Below the pieces are notes generated by a model. That model made no database searches, was not told the DNA's origin, and worked only from the letters and a program-made list of their open reading frames with translations. A DNA stretch of 64,000 bases. Source: Bradyrhizobium liaoningense (GTDB lineage: Bacteria > Pseudomonadota > Alphaproteobacteria > Rhizobiales > Xanthobacteraceae). Where the stretch lies: contig NZ_JAFCJM010000028.1 in assembly GCF_018130955.1 (NCBI RefSeq), positions 31,388 to 95,387 on the forward strand. The letters run 5' to 3'. Position numbers and translations under genes: made by a program. Within the stretch, counting starts at the first letter, position 1; each line of letters opens with the position of its first letter. Shown one piece after another: positions 16,991 to 24,678 of the stretch.

Positions 16991-17692
16991 ATGGAACACC
17001 CAAAGTACAACATCGCGCTGATCGTCGGCGCCGGCGAAGGATTGAGCGCCTCGCTGGCGCGGCTGCTCTCGCGCCAGGGCCTGCGCGTGGCGCTTGCCGC
17101 CCGCAAGGTGGAAAAGCTCGGCGCGCTCTGCGGCGAGACCGGCGCAAAAGCCTATGCCTGCGACGCGACCCAGCCCGAGGAGGTCGAGCGCCTGTTCGGC
17201 CTCGTCGAGCGCGAGATCGGCACGCCCGACCTCGTGATCTACAACGCCAGCGGCCGGACGCGTGGACCGATCGTCGAGCTGGTGCCGGCCGATGTCGCGC
17301 AGGCGATCGCGGTCAGTGCCTATGGCGGCTTTCTGGTGGGGCAGCAGGCCGCGCTGCGCATGCTGCCAAAGAAGCACGGCGCGATCCTGTTCACGGGCGC
17401 CTCGGCGAGCGTCAAGGGTTATGCGCAGTCGGCGCCGTTCGCGATGGGCAAATTCGCGCTGCGCGGGCTGGCGCAGAGCATGGCGCGCGAGCTGTCGCCG
17501 CAAGGCATTCATGTCGCGCATTTCGTCATCGACGGCGGCATCCGCAGCGCCGCACGCGGCGAGCCGGCGGACCGGCCGGATTCGATGCTCGATCCTGACG
17601 CCATCGCCGAGAGCTATTGGAACGTGCTGCAGCAGCCGCGCAGCGCCTGGGCCTGGGAAATGGAGCTGCGGCCCTGGGTGGAGAAGTTTTAG
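16991..17692 (+). CDS. SDR family protein with Phe in place of the catalytic Tyr
   Basis: A 233-residue Rossmann protein of the short-chain dehydrogenase superfamily. The nucleotide motif is atypical (IVGAGEGLSASLAR) and YNASG replaces NNAG. In the active-site stretch FTGASASVKGYAQSAPFAMGKFALRG the residue four before the conserved Lys is Phe, not Tyr. This matches a known classical-SDR subgroup that keeps the Lys but lacks the Tyr, so ordinary ketoreductase chemistry is doubtful. GAGGATC precedes the ATG. A hydratase/isomerase gene follows on the same strand after an inverted repeat. Confidence 0.85.
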   Translation: MEHPKYNIALIVGAGEGLSASLARLLSRQGLRVALAARKVEKLGALCGETGAKAYACDATQPEEVERLFGLVEREIGTPDLVIYNASGRTRGPIVELVPADVAQAIAVSAYGGFLVGQQAALRMLPKKHGAILFTGASASVKGYAQSAPFAMGKFALRGLAQSMARELSPQGIHVAHFVIDGGIRSAARGEPADRPDSMLDPDAIAESYWNVLQQPRSAWAWEMELRPWVEKF

Positions 17693-17700
17693 AGCTGATC

Positions 17701-17780
17701 GTCATCCCGGGGCGGCTCAAAGAGCCGAACCCGGGATCTCGAGATTCCGGGTTCGATGCTTCGCATCGCCCCGGAATGAC
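17701..17780. repeat. Inverted repeat (GTCATCCCGGGGC ... GCCCCGGAATGAC), copy 1
   Basis: Outer arms GTCATCCCGGGGC and GCCCCGGAATGAC pair with one mismatch; inner arms GAACCCGG and CCGGGTTC pair. It lies between the SDR and hydratase genes, with the second copy of the family at 20613-20742. Confidence 0.8.
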
Positions 17781-17801
17781 AAAAACAAAACGGGGAGCGA
17801 G

Positions 17802-18632
17802 ATGACCACTGAGACCACCATCGACACCGGCACCAATGAACTGCTCTGCGTCATCCGCGACCGCGTCGCCGTGATCACGCTAAACCGGCCCGACGCGCGC
17901 AATTCGCTCTCCGACAACCTCACGCCGGCGCTGCGCACGATGATCCGGACCTGCGGCGAGGACCCCAATGTCGGCGCGCTGCTCATCACCGGTGCCGGGC
18001 AGGCCTTCTGCGCCGGCGGCAACGTCAAAGGCATGGGCGCGCATCGCGACAAGGCGAAGCTCGAGATGCCCTTCGACGCAAAAGTCGCCGATCTCCAGGA
18101 GCGGCAGCGCCTGTTGACCGGCGCGCTGGTCGCGGTGCGCAAGCCGACGATCGCGGCCCTGCCCGGGCCTGCGGTTGGCGCTGGCCTTGCGATAGCGATG
18201 GCCTGTGACATCCGCATCGCCGCGCAATCAGCCTTCATCGCGACCGGCTACGCCCGCGTCGCGCTCAGCGGCGACTACGGCATCGCCTGGCTGCTGACGC
18301 GCCTCGTCGGCACCTCGCGGGCACGCGAATTGATGTTCACCGGTGACAAGGTTGATGCGGCAAGGTGCGAGGCGATCGGGCTGGTCAACCGGGTCGTGCC
18401 GGATGAGACGCTGCAGGCCGAAGCCTTTGCGCTGGCAAAATCACTCGCGGAGGGGCCGCGGCTGGCACTGCGCTACATGAAGGACAATCTCGACGAGGCA
18501 CTGCTGTTCGACTTCGAAACCGCCCGCGATCACGAAGCCGAGCGGCTGATCAGGCTCACCGCGACGGCCGATCACAAGGAAGCCGTGCAGGCCTTCATCG
18601 ACAAGCGCAAGCCGCAGTTCACGGGGAAATAA
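17802..18632 (+). CDS. Enoyl-CoA hydratase/isomerase family protein
   Basis: A 276-residue crotonase-family protein beginning MTTETTIDTGTNELLCVIRD. The CoA-binding and oxyanion segments are QAFCAGGNVKGM and PGPAVGAGLAIAMACDIRIA. The usual first Glu position is Ala, and the second active-site region is VALSGDYGIAWLLTRLVG with an Asp, as in PaaG/dienoyl-CoA isomerase-like members. It may isomerise or hydrate a CoA thioester. The ATG at 17802 has GGGGAGCGAG upstream; an open frame extends further back but overlaps the SDR gene out of frame. A bidirectional-looking terminator follows. Confidence 0.87.
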   Translation: MTTETTIDTGTNELLCVIRDRVAVITLNRPDARNSLSDNLTPALRTMIRTCGEDPNVGALLITGAGQAFCAGGNVKGMGAHRDKAKLEMPFDAKVADLQERQRLLTGALVAVRKPTIAALPGPAVGAGLAIAMACDIRIAAQSAFIATGYARVALSGDYGIAWLLTRLVGTSRARELMFTGDKVDAARCEAIGLVNRVVPDETLQAEAFALAKSLAEGPRLALRYMKDNLDEALLFDFETARDHEAERLIRLTATADHKEAVQAFIDKRKPQFTGK

Positions 18633-18638
18633 AAGAAA

Positions 18639-18666
18639 GCCCGGCTCTGGATCAGCAGAGCCGGGC
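18639..18666. terminator. Hairpin terminator between convergent genes
   Basis: GCCCGGCTCT and AGAGCCGGGC form a perfect 10-bp stem with an 8-base loop. On the minus strand it is followed by a T-rich run (TTTCTTTT), so it should end the GNAT transcript; it may also weakly stop the plus-strand hydratase transcript. Confidence 0.8.
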
Positions 18667-18676
18667 CTCGAGTGGT

Positions 18677-19300
18677 TCAGGCCGCGGCTGAGGGGCTGGC
18701 GGCCTGACGGGAAAGGGCGGCGAGACGCCAGCTCGCGCACGGAATCTCCTTCGGCGCGACGGCGATCTGCTTGTCGAAGCGGACGAGCTTCCAGTCGTCC
18801 GGATGATTGATGAAGGCGAAGCCGGATTTGCGGGCAAGCGAGATCATGGTCTCGTTGGAGCGCAGCGTGTCTCCGTAGAGATGCTCGGCGCCAAGCGACG
18901 CCGCGCGGCATTCGAGATTCCTGAGAAGCGCCGAGCCGATGCCGTGGCCCTGCCAGCGGTCGTCAACCGACAGGCCGAACTCGACGGTGGCCGTCTCGGC
19001 GTGGAAGGCGTAGCGAACTTCGCCGACGATGGTCTCGAAACCGTCGACCATCATGGTCGCCACCGCGCTGAAGCGCTCGCGTTCGCCGACCTGGAGGAAA
19101 TCGTGGAGTAGACTCTTCGGCAGTTCGCTGATCGCGCCGAAGAAGCGGTTGTAGCGCGAGCGGATCGAGAGCGAGCGGAAATAGTGCTGCAGTTCCTCGG
19201 TATCGCCCGGCTCGACGAAGCGCACGTTCAGGGGTGCGCCGTGGCGGGTGCGCAAGGCATCGGAGTATTGCTTGAGGTCATCGAGGCGAAGGCTGCTCAC
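18677..19300 (-). CDS. GNAT family N-acetyltransferase
   Basis: A 207-residue protein with the GNAT acetyl-CoA-binding core: VEFGLSVDDRWQGHGIGSALLRNLECRA contains the Q/R-x-x-G-x-G/A pyrophosphate motif, followed by LYGDTLRSNETMISLARKSGF, the usual motif B. The N-terminal part (VRFVEPGDTEELQHYFRSLSIRSRYNRFF) resembles the GNAT domain fused to acyl-CoA ligase-like Pat enzymes, which acetylate proteins. Here it stands alone. The DUF1127 gene lies 68 bp upstream on the same strand with a hairpin between, so the two may be separate transcripts. Confidence 0.85.
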   Translation of the reverse strand: MSSLRLDDLKQYSDALRTRHGAPLNVRFVEPGDTEELQHYFRSLSIRSRYNRFFGAISELPKSLLHDFLQVGERERFSAVATMMVDGFETIVGEVRYAFHAETATVEFGLSVDDRWQGHGIGSALLRNLECRAASLGAEHLYGDTLRSNETMISLARKSGFAFINHPDDWKLVRFDKQIAVAPKEIPCASWRLAALSRQAASPSAAA

Positions 19301-19328
19301 GACACGCTCCCGCGGAAAGAAAGGGACC

Positions 19329-19357
19329 GCCGGCGCCCCTGATCAGGCGGCGCCGGC
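19329..19357 (-). terminator. Hairpin downstream of the DUF1127 gene
   Basis: GCCGGCGCC and GGCGCCGGC pair perfectly over an 11-base loop that is itself palindromic (CCTGATCAGG). On the minus strand it is followed by CCCTTTCTTTCC, a weak T-rich tail. It probably terminates the short DUF1127 mRNA before the GNAT gene. Confidence 0.65.
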
Positions 19358-19368
19358 CCGGCGGCCAA

Positions 19369-19587
19369 TCAGGCCCGCCAGAAGGGTTTGTCGGCTTCGT
19401 AGGCAATGTCACTCCAGGAAAGGCCGACGTCCTGGAGATCGCGGGTGGTCCACTGGGAGAGCTCGCGCCGGGTGCGGTAGCGCTCGTGCCAGACGTGAAG
19501 GGTCTCGCCGATCTGGTAGAGCAGGCTCTGCGCGTGATGACTTGGCGCATGATGATTTGTCATCGAATGGGTGGTGTACGTAGACAT
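19369..19587 (-). CDS. DUF1127 domain small protein
   Basis: A 72-residue protein with the DUF1127 pattern in its second half: IGETLHVWHERYRTRRELSQWTTRDLQDVGLSWSDIAYEADKPFWR. This domain occurs in small, arginine-rich alphaproteobacterial proteins, some linked to RNA turnover and to phosphate or stress responses. The N-terminal third is His/Ser rich. A GAGGAGCTGA-like ribosome-binding stretch lies upstream of the ATG. It is divergent from the LysR gene across a 122-bp gap containing a LysR-type box, so it may be that regulator's target. Confidence 0.85.
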   Translation of the reverse strand: MSTYTTHSMTNHHAPSHHAQSLLYQIGETLHVWHERYRTRRELSQWTTRDLQDVGLSWSDIAYEADKPFWRA

Positions 19588-19666
19588 TTTCAGCTCCTCG
19601 AGCTAACGTTGGAGCGTAATATCTGCCTGCGCCGAGCCTTCCACAAACGACAATTTGTACCTATTC

Positions 19667-19685
19667 GCATGAAATAAACTCATGC
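19667..19685. promoter_or_regulatory. LysR-type box (T-N11-A dyad)
   Basis: GCATGA and TCATGC are perfect inverted arms around AATAAAC, and the T at 19670 and A at 19682 give the T-N11-A spacing of LysR-family sites. It lies 24 bp upstream of the LysR start and 79 bp upstream of the divergent DUF1127 start, the usual place for autoregulation plus divergent control. Confidence 0.55.
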
Positions 19686-19709
19686 ATATGCTGACAATCC
19701 TGCTGCCAA

Positions 19710-20609
19710 ATGACCTCCAGACTACCTTCCCTGAACGGTTTACGGGCCTTTGAGGCCGCCGCCCGCCATTTGAGCTTCACACTGGCCGCGGCCGAGCTGA
19801 ATGTGACGCAGACGGCGATCAGCCATCAGATCCGCCGGCTCGAGGAGGAGCTCGGCATCCGCCTGTTCGTCCGGCAAAACCGGGCGCTGGCGCTGACCCC
19901 CGAGGCACGCGACTACCTGCCGGGCGTGCGCGCCGCCTTCAACGACCTCAGGCTTGCGACCGACCGCCTGCTGCGCAAGGACGACGACAAGGTGCTGACC
20001 GTCTCGACGCTGGCCTCGCTCGCCGCAAAATGGCTGCTGCCGCGGCTCAGCGACTTCCAGGAGGCGCATCCCGGCATCGACGTGCGCATCACCACGTCGG
20101 CCAGCCTGATCGATTTCCAGCGCGACAATGTCGATGCCGGAATCCGCTACGGGCGCGGGCAATGGCCGGGCGTGCGCGCCGACTGGCTGATGGCGGACGA
20201 GCTGTTTCCCGTGTGCAGCCCGGGACTGCTTCGCGGCGACAAGCCGCTGCGCTGCCCGGAAGACCTCAAGGACCATGTGCTGCTGCACACCTCCAACGCC
20301 AACAGCGACGACTGGCGGCTGTGGCTGACGGCGGCCGGCCTGCCGACCGACATCGCCCGGCAGCCCGGCATCACCTTCGACATGATCTTCATGACCGTGC
20401 AGGCCGCGATCGACGGCATCGGCGTTGCGATGGGGCGCACCGCCTATGTGCAGGACGACATCGCCAAGGGCCGCCTCGTGGTCCCCTTCCGCATCGCGCT
20501 GCCGACCGATGCCGGCTTCTACCTGGTCTCGCCCGAGGGCCGCCGCGACGCCCCGAAGCTATCAGCGTTCCGGGAGTGGGTGGTCGCTGCGGCGCAGAAT
20601 AAGGCCTAG
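19710..20609 (+). CDS. LysR family regulator, GcvA-like
   Basis: A 299-residue LysR regulator. The N-terminal winged HTH reads LPSLNGLRAFEAAARHLSFTLAAAELNVTQTAISHQIRRLEEELGIRLF, matching the GcvA subgroup (PxLxxLRAFEAAARHxSFT). The C-terminal periplasmic-binding-type domain ends with DAGFYLVSPEGRRDAPKLSAFREWV. GcvA-type regulators respond to amino acids or other small ligands; the effector here is unknown. The gene is divergent from the DUF1127 gene and convergent with the Rieske operon, separated by a long palindrome. Confidence 0.92.
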   Translation: MTSRLPSLNGLRAFEAAARHLSFTLAAAELNVTQTAISHQIRRLEEELGIRLFVRQNRALALTPEARDYLPGVRAAFNDLRLATDRLLRKDDDKVLTVSTLASLAAKWLLPRLSDFQEAHPGIDVRITTSASLIDFQRDNVDAGIRYGRGQWPGVRADWLMADELFPVCSPGLLRGDKPLRCPEDLKDHVLLHTSNANSDDWRLWLTAAGLPTDIARQPGITFDMIFMTVQAAIDGIGVAMGRTAYVQDDIAKGRLVVPFRIALPTDAGFYLVSPEGRRDAPKLSAFREWVVAAAQNKA

Positions 20610-20612
20610 TTC

Positions 20613-20742
20613 GTCATTCCGGGGCGCCCGAAGGGCGAGCCCGGAATCCATTTCTCCCAGCGTTCACGTGGCACTATGGATTCCGGGCTCGATGCTCTCG
20701 GGCCGCGCTTTGCGCGGTCCCGTCGCATCGCCCCGGAATGAC
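20613..20742. repeat. Inverted repeat (GTCATTCCGGGGC ... GCCCCGGAATGAC), copy 2
   Basis: Perfect outer arms GTCATTCCGGGGC and GCCCCGGAATGAC, with inner arms GAGCCCGGAATCCAT and ATGGATTCCGGGCTC. It fills the gap between the convergent LysR and Rieske genes and would form a long hairpin in both transcripts. Confidence 0.88.
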
Positions 20743-20749
20743 GGCGGGG

Positions 20750-21163
20750 CTACAGCTCCACAATCACGTAGTCGCTCTCGACGGTGACGGGGATCGTCTC
20801 CGCGACATACGGCCCCTTCACAACACTCGCACCCGGCTCGACATGGGCCGGATAGGCCTTCACGCGAAAGCGGCGGGGGTCGCAGTAGGACTGGCCGGTG
20901 CGGACGTCGAACTCCCAGCCATGCCAGGGGCAGCGGATGATCTCACCGAGTTTTGTGTATTCGATCTCGCCGGGATTTTTGGATTGCGCCAGGCCGATGA
21001 GCGGACCCTCGCACAGCGCCGCGCCCTGATGCGGGCAGCGATTGAGCAGGCCGAAATACTCGCCCTTGATGTTGAAGACCGCGATCGGCCTTCCATCAAT
21101 CTCAAGAAACTTTCGCGTGCCCGGCGGCAGTTCGTCCACCGGGGCAATCACATGCCGCGCCAT
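20750..21163 (-). CDS. Rieske [2Fe-2S] ferredoxin-type protein
   Basis: A 137-residue single-domain Rieske protein. The cluster ligands are Cys43 and His45 in CPHQGAALCEG and Cys78 and His81 in CPWHGWEFD. There is no catalytic mononuclear-iron domain and no signal peptide, so it should be a soluble electron carrier or a separate ferredoxin component of an oxygenase. Its ATG overlaps the stop of the upstream amidohydrolase gene by one base (TGATG), so translation is coupled. It is the third gene of the two-amidohydrolase operon. No oxygenase subunit or reductase is present nearby. Confidence 0.9.
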   Translation of the reverse strand: MARHVIAPVDELPPGTRKFLEIDGRPIAVFNIKGEYFGLLNRCPHQGAALCEGPLIGLAQSKNPGEIEYTKLGEIIRCPWHGWEFDVRTGQSYCDPRRFRVKAYPAHVEPGASVVKGPYVAETIPVTVESDYVIVEL

Positions 21164-22272
21164 CAGGAGATGCCGTAGAGCTTCTGCGCGTTGCCGAAAT
21201 AGAACGCCGCGCGATTGGCTTCGCTGACGCCCGCCGGCAGCACGCGCGACGGCTCGTCATAATCCCAATGCGGATAGTCGGTCGCGAACAACAGCCGGTC
21301 CCAGCCGATCCATTTGATGACGTCGAAGAGGTCTTCGCGCCGCTCCGGATCCTCCATCGGCTGCGTGGTCCACCACACCTGCTCGCGGATATATTCGGAC
21401 GGCGGCCGTCTGACATGCGGCACTTCGCTGCGCAGGCGCTGCCAGGCCTTGTCCAGCCGCCACGCCAGCGACGGCGCCCAGCCAAAGCCGGCCTCGATCA
21501 TCACCATTTTCAGTTTCGGGAAGCGCTCGAACACGCCTTCGAGCACGAGGCTCGCCAGCGCCGATTGCTGGCACTGCGAATGTCCGACCATCTCCTCGAT
21601 GTAGTAGGACGGCCAGCCCGACGGCGTGATCGGGTTGCCGCCGAAGCCGAAGGCGTGGACGCCGACGGGCAGCCCCGCCTCTTCCGCAGCCTGATAGATC
21701 GGCCAGTAGCGGCGCTGTCCCAGCGGCTCGACGTTGCGGCTCAGCAGCAGCACCTGCACAAAATTCTTGTCGCCGGCGCGCTCGCGGATTTCGGCGGCGG
21801 CCGTCATCCCATCCTCATTGCCGACGACGATCGAGGCCTTCAGCCGCTTGTCTTTGGAGGTCCATTTGTCGATCTGCCAGTCGTTGACCGCCGAGCAGAG
21901 TGCCGCGGAGAGCTCGTGATTGCGGATACCCTGCCCGGTGTTGAGCGGATTGAGCACCCCTAATTGCACGTTGTTCGGATCGAGAAGCTGCTTCTGCATG
22001 AAGGACAGCGAAGAACCCTGCGGGCCGCCTTCCGGCGGATAGGCATCGCGGCGCGATGCGTTGGGCTGGGCTTTTGGATAGGGCGGGCCTTCCATCATGC
22101 CCTGATAGGCGTGCACGCCGTAGACTTCGAGATGATGCTGCCAGCGTTTGGCGAGATACGGGTAAAGCTCGGTTCGGGTCGCGCGTGCCGGATGAATGTC
22201 GCAGTCCGCAATCGCGGTCTTGGTGGTGAGGGGAGAGGCGGATTCCGTTCGTTCGCGGAACTGGATGTTCAT
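21163..22272 (-). CDS. Amidohydrolase (ACMSD-like metal-dependent hydrolase)
   Basis: A 369-residue TIM-barrel hydrolase of the amidohydrolase-2 type. The N-terminal metal motif reads ADCDIHPA, a central His is in PVGVHAFGFGGNP, and the late Asp/His motif is FATDYPHWDYDEPSRVLP. The family hydrolyses or decarboxylates small acids using Zn or Mn. AAGGAGG precedes the ATG, which overlaps the stop of the preceding amidohydrolase gene by 4 bases (ATGA). The two enzymes look like paralogues with the same motif layout, suggesting successive steps or a heteromer. Confidence 0.85.
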   Translation of the reverse strand: MNIQFRERTESASPLTTKTAIADCDIHPARATRTELYPYLAKRWQHHLEVYGVHAYQGMMEGPPYPKAQPNASRRDAYPPEGGPQGSSLSFMQKQLLDPNNVQLGVLNPLNTGQGIRNHELSAALCSAVNDWQIDKWTSKDKRLKASIVVGNEDGMTAAAEIRERAGDKNFVQVLLLSRNVEPLGQRRYWPIYQAAEEAGLPVGVHAFGFGGNPITPSGWPSYYIEEMVGHSQCQQSALASLVLEGVFERFPKLKMVMIEAGFGWAPSLAWRLDKAWQRLRSEVPHVRRPPSEYIREQVWWTTQPMEDPERREDLFDVIKWIGWDRLLFATDYPHWDYDEPSRVLPAGVSEANRAAFYFGNAQKLYGIS

Positions 22273-23354
22273 GGCCTTGCCTCCTTGGGAGGGAGTTCTT
22301 TCAGGCGGGGGTAGGTCGCGTGCGGATTATCGATCATGATCTTGCGCACGAGATCGGGGGTGAGACCTTCGGGCAGCGCGTCCTGACCGTCGAATTGCCA
22401 GTGCGGATAGTCCGTGGAGAATAGGACTAATTCGTCGGACTGCATATGCTCAAACAGCCGATTTAACATTGCGGGTTCCGGCGGAGCATCGACCGGCTGC
22501 AACGAGAAGCGGATGTTGCTGCGCACAATCTCCAACGGCGCGCGATCGACCCAGGGCGTCTCCATCCGCACCCCGCGCCAGAACTTGTGCAGCCTCCAGA
22601 GATAGGGCGGCAGCCACGTGAAGCCGGATTCCAGCATCACCATTTTCAGGCGTGGATGGCGTGCGAACACGCCCTCCACGATCAAGCTGGTGAGTTGGGT
22701 CTGGAACGCCTGCGCTTGGCCGACATAGTCCTCGATATGATAGGACCCCCAGCCCACCGCGGTCGGCGGATTGTGATAGGCGGAACCCGCGTGGACGCCG
22801 ATCGGCAATTCCAGCCGCTCCGCCGCAGCGTAGATCGGCCACAGCGCACGTTTGCCGAGCGGCGTGTCGCCCATGACAAGCAACAGCACCTGGACGAAGC
22901 GCGGGTCCTTTGCGCAGCGCTCGATCTCGGCGACGGCCTTCTCGACGCTTTGGAGGGAAACGACGATTGAGCCGCGCAGCCGCGGATCGCGGTCGAGCCA
23001 TTCCTTGACAAGCCAGTCGTTCAGCGCGCGGCAGAAGGCATCCGCCATGTCCTCCGAAAACACCATCTGCACGCCGTAGAGCGGGTTGCAGATCGCGCAG
23101 GAGAGCTGGAAGAGATCGAGCACGTGGCGTTGCATGTCGCCCAGATGCTCGCCCGGCTTGCCCTGCTCGGGCCGCCAGTCCGGACACGCCGTGATCGGCG
23201 ACCTCGCGGGATAGGATTGCGAGACCAGATCGACCATCCCGCGCGTCGTCACCTGGTCGCGCCAGTAATCGCTGAGATACGGCAGCAGACTGGTGAGATG
23301 CGGCACCGCCGGATGCACGTCGCAATCCACGCCGCCGGCGATCAGGGACGTCAT
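22269..23354 (-). CDS. Amidohydrolase (ACMSD-like), paralogue of the next gene
   Basis: A 361-residue protein with the same order of motifs as its neighbour: GVDCDVHPAVPHL at the N-terminus, PIGVHAGSAYHNPP mid-protein, VMLESGFTWLPPYLWRLHKFWRG and FSTDYPHWQFDG near the C-terminus. I chose ATG 23354, which has GAGGAAA at the right distance; the frame is open 32 codons further upstream without homology. It is the first gene of a three-gene overlapping operon with the second amidohydrolase and the Rieske protein. The substrate is unknown. Confidence 0.85.
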   Translation of the reverse strand: MTSLIAGGVDCDVHPAVPHLTSLLPYLSDYWRDQVTTRGMVDLVSQSYPARSPITACPDWRPEQGKPGEHLGDMQRHVLDLFQLSCAICNPLYGVQMVFSEDMADAFCRALNDWLVKEWLDRDPRLRGSIVVSLQSVEKAVAEIERCAKDPRFVQVLLLVMGDTPLGKRALWPIYAAAERLELPIGVHAGSAYHNPPTAVGWGSYHIEDYVGQAQAFQTQLTSLIVEGVFARHPRLKMVMLESGFTWLPPYLWRLHKFWRGVRMETPWVDRAPLEIVRSNIRFSLQPVDAPPEPAMLNRLFEHMQSDELVLFSTDYPHWQFDGQDALPEGLTPDLVRKIMIDNPHATYPRLKELPPKEARP

Positions 23355-23495
23355 GACGTTTCCTCGTGCAGCGCGTGGTCCGCGCCGCGTGCTGTTGCCA
23401 TTGAAGCAGGCCGGCGCGCGGCCTGCAACTTGGGCCAGCGCTGCGCTCATATGCTAGGAAGAGGCAGGAAGGTCTTGGACGGAGCAGAGCGGACT

Positions 23496-23978
23496 ATGAA
23501 GGAACTCGTTGGGATTGCGGAGCAGGTCGCGGCCAGGCTGATTGCGCGCAAGGAAACCATTGCGGTCGCGGAGTCTTCGTCCGGCGGGTTGATCGCGGCC
23601 AGCCTGCTCGCGGTGCCCGGCGCCTCCGCCTATTTCCTCGGCGGCGCCGTGGTCTATACCCGCGATGCCAGGCGTGTGCTGATGGATATTTCGGACGAAG
23701 GAATGAAGGGCTTTCGATCCTCATCAGAGCCCTACGCAAAACTGCTCGCCGAACAGATGCGCAGCCGCTTCGGCAGCATCTGGGGCCTGTCGGAAACCGG
23801 CGCGGCGGGACCGACCGGCAACCGCTACGGCGACGCCGCAGGCCATAGCTGCATGGCGGTGGCGGGCGGCACCTCCGAAGTGATCACGCTGGAGACCGGC
23901 AGCAACGACCGGTTTGCCAACATGCAGGTGTTTGCCAAGACGGCGCTGAAGCTGTTGCTGAGGAATTTGCAGGAGTGA
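23496..23978 (+). CDS. CinA C-terminal domain protein (PncC-like)
   Basis: A 160-residue stand-alone CinA C-terminal domain. Diagnostic stretches are IAVAESSSGGLIAASLLAVPGASAYFLGGAVVYT and LSETGAAGPTGNRYGDAAGHSCMAV. Proteins of this type include nicotinamide-nucleotide amidase (PncC), which recycles NMN to NaMN in the pyridine nucleotide cycle. The typical ENRYG-like loop is altered to GNRYGDAAGHS. It is transcribed divergently from the amidohydrolase operon. Amidase function is inferred from the family. Confidence 0.85.
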   Translation: MKELVGIAEQVAARLIARKETIAVAESSSGGLIAASLLAVPGASAYFLGGAVVYTRDARRVLMDISDEGMKGFRSSSEPYAKLLAEQMRSRFGSIWGLSETGAAGPTGNRYGDAAGHSCMAVAGGTSEVITLETGSNDRFANMQVFAKTALKLLLRNLQE

Positions 23979-24021
23979 CTGGCGCTAGCGGGGGGACGAA
24001 TGTTCGTGCCTCGCATTTGGC

Positions 24022-24210
24022 GTCGTCCTGGCGAAACAGGCTGTGCAAAAACTCAAGATTCGGAGAGCTCGATAGAACAGGATGCTCCACGCCCCTGCTT
24101 TCAAGCTCTTTACTGACTACTTGGTTCTCTCTTCTGTCGCGCAAGAGAATCAGATTCTACGTCGAAACGAGCGCGCTGAGTTTTTTTACGGCCTGGAAAG
24201 CCAGGACGAC
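24022..24210. repeat. MITE-like element with 34-bp imperfect terminal inverted repeats
   Basis: The left end (24022-24055) starts GTCGTCCTGGC and ends AAAAACTCA. The right end (24177-24210) read in reverse starts and ends the same, with 27 of 34 positions identical. The 121-bp centre is less GC-rich than its surroundings and has short frames with no recognisable product. The 189-bp element lies between the CinA-like gene and the convergent DUF1488 gene. No target-site duplication was obvious. Confidence 0.55.
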
Positions 24211-24257
24211 AGTGGGGAGACGGATCGACTGCCGGCACGACACCGAGATAGCGGCTC

Positions 24258-24533
24258 CTACTTCTCCAGATGCTTCGTAAAGATCCGCACGACATAGCCC
24301 TTGAAGCGCGGGGCCTCGTCGTAAAGGTTTGATGCGATCCGCTCGATGGTTTCGCGCAGTGAGAGGAACTGTGCCTGCCGGGCGCTGGACTCGGTGCCCT
24401 TCATACCGGCGAGATCGTCCATCGCGGCATCGCTGATCTGGCAATCCACGGTCTCACCGTCGTTCAGCATGGTGAAGCGGAACGCGAGGCGTTCGACGTC
24501 GTGGCCTATGATCTTGTCGCGGGTCAGCGGCAT
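24258..24533 (-). CDS. DUF1488-like small protein
   Basis: A 91-residue protein beginning MPLTRDKIIGHDVERLAFRF and containing MLNDGETVDCQISDAAMDDLAG, which resembles the DUF1488 family of small alphaproteobacterial proteins of unknown function. I chose ATG 24533 because homology begins there; 27 more codons are open upstream. No catalytic motif is visible. It is followed by the MITE-like element and preceded by the secreted TPR protein gene on the same strand. Confidence 0.7.
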   Translation of the reverse strand: MPLTRDKIIGHDVERLAFRFTMLNDGETVDCQISDAAMDDLAGMKGTESSARQAQFLSLRETIERIASNLYDEAPRFKGYVVRIFTKHLEK

Positions 24534-24678
24534 CCCTGGCGTCCCCCATTCGCCAGGACACGACAATGCAGGACTTGATGGCAGAGGATGGGCAAGCCGC
24601 CGCTTGCCCGCCAATTCTTTTGCGTCCAGGCGTGACGGACGCGCGCGTTTCCGCCCGGCCGGACCCGCGCGCGGGACT

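Noticed and set aside
24082..24297. 71-codon frame within and beyond the MITE-like element
   Set aside because: It starts inside the element and runs out through its right terminal repeat, so it is better explained as repeat sequence.
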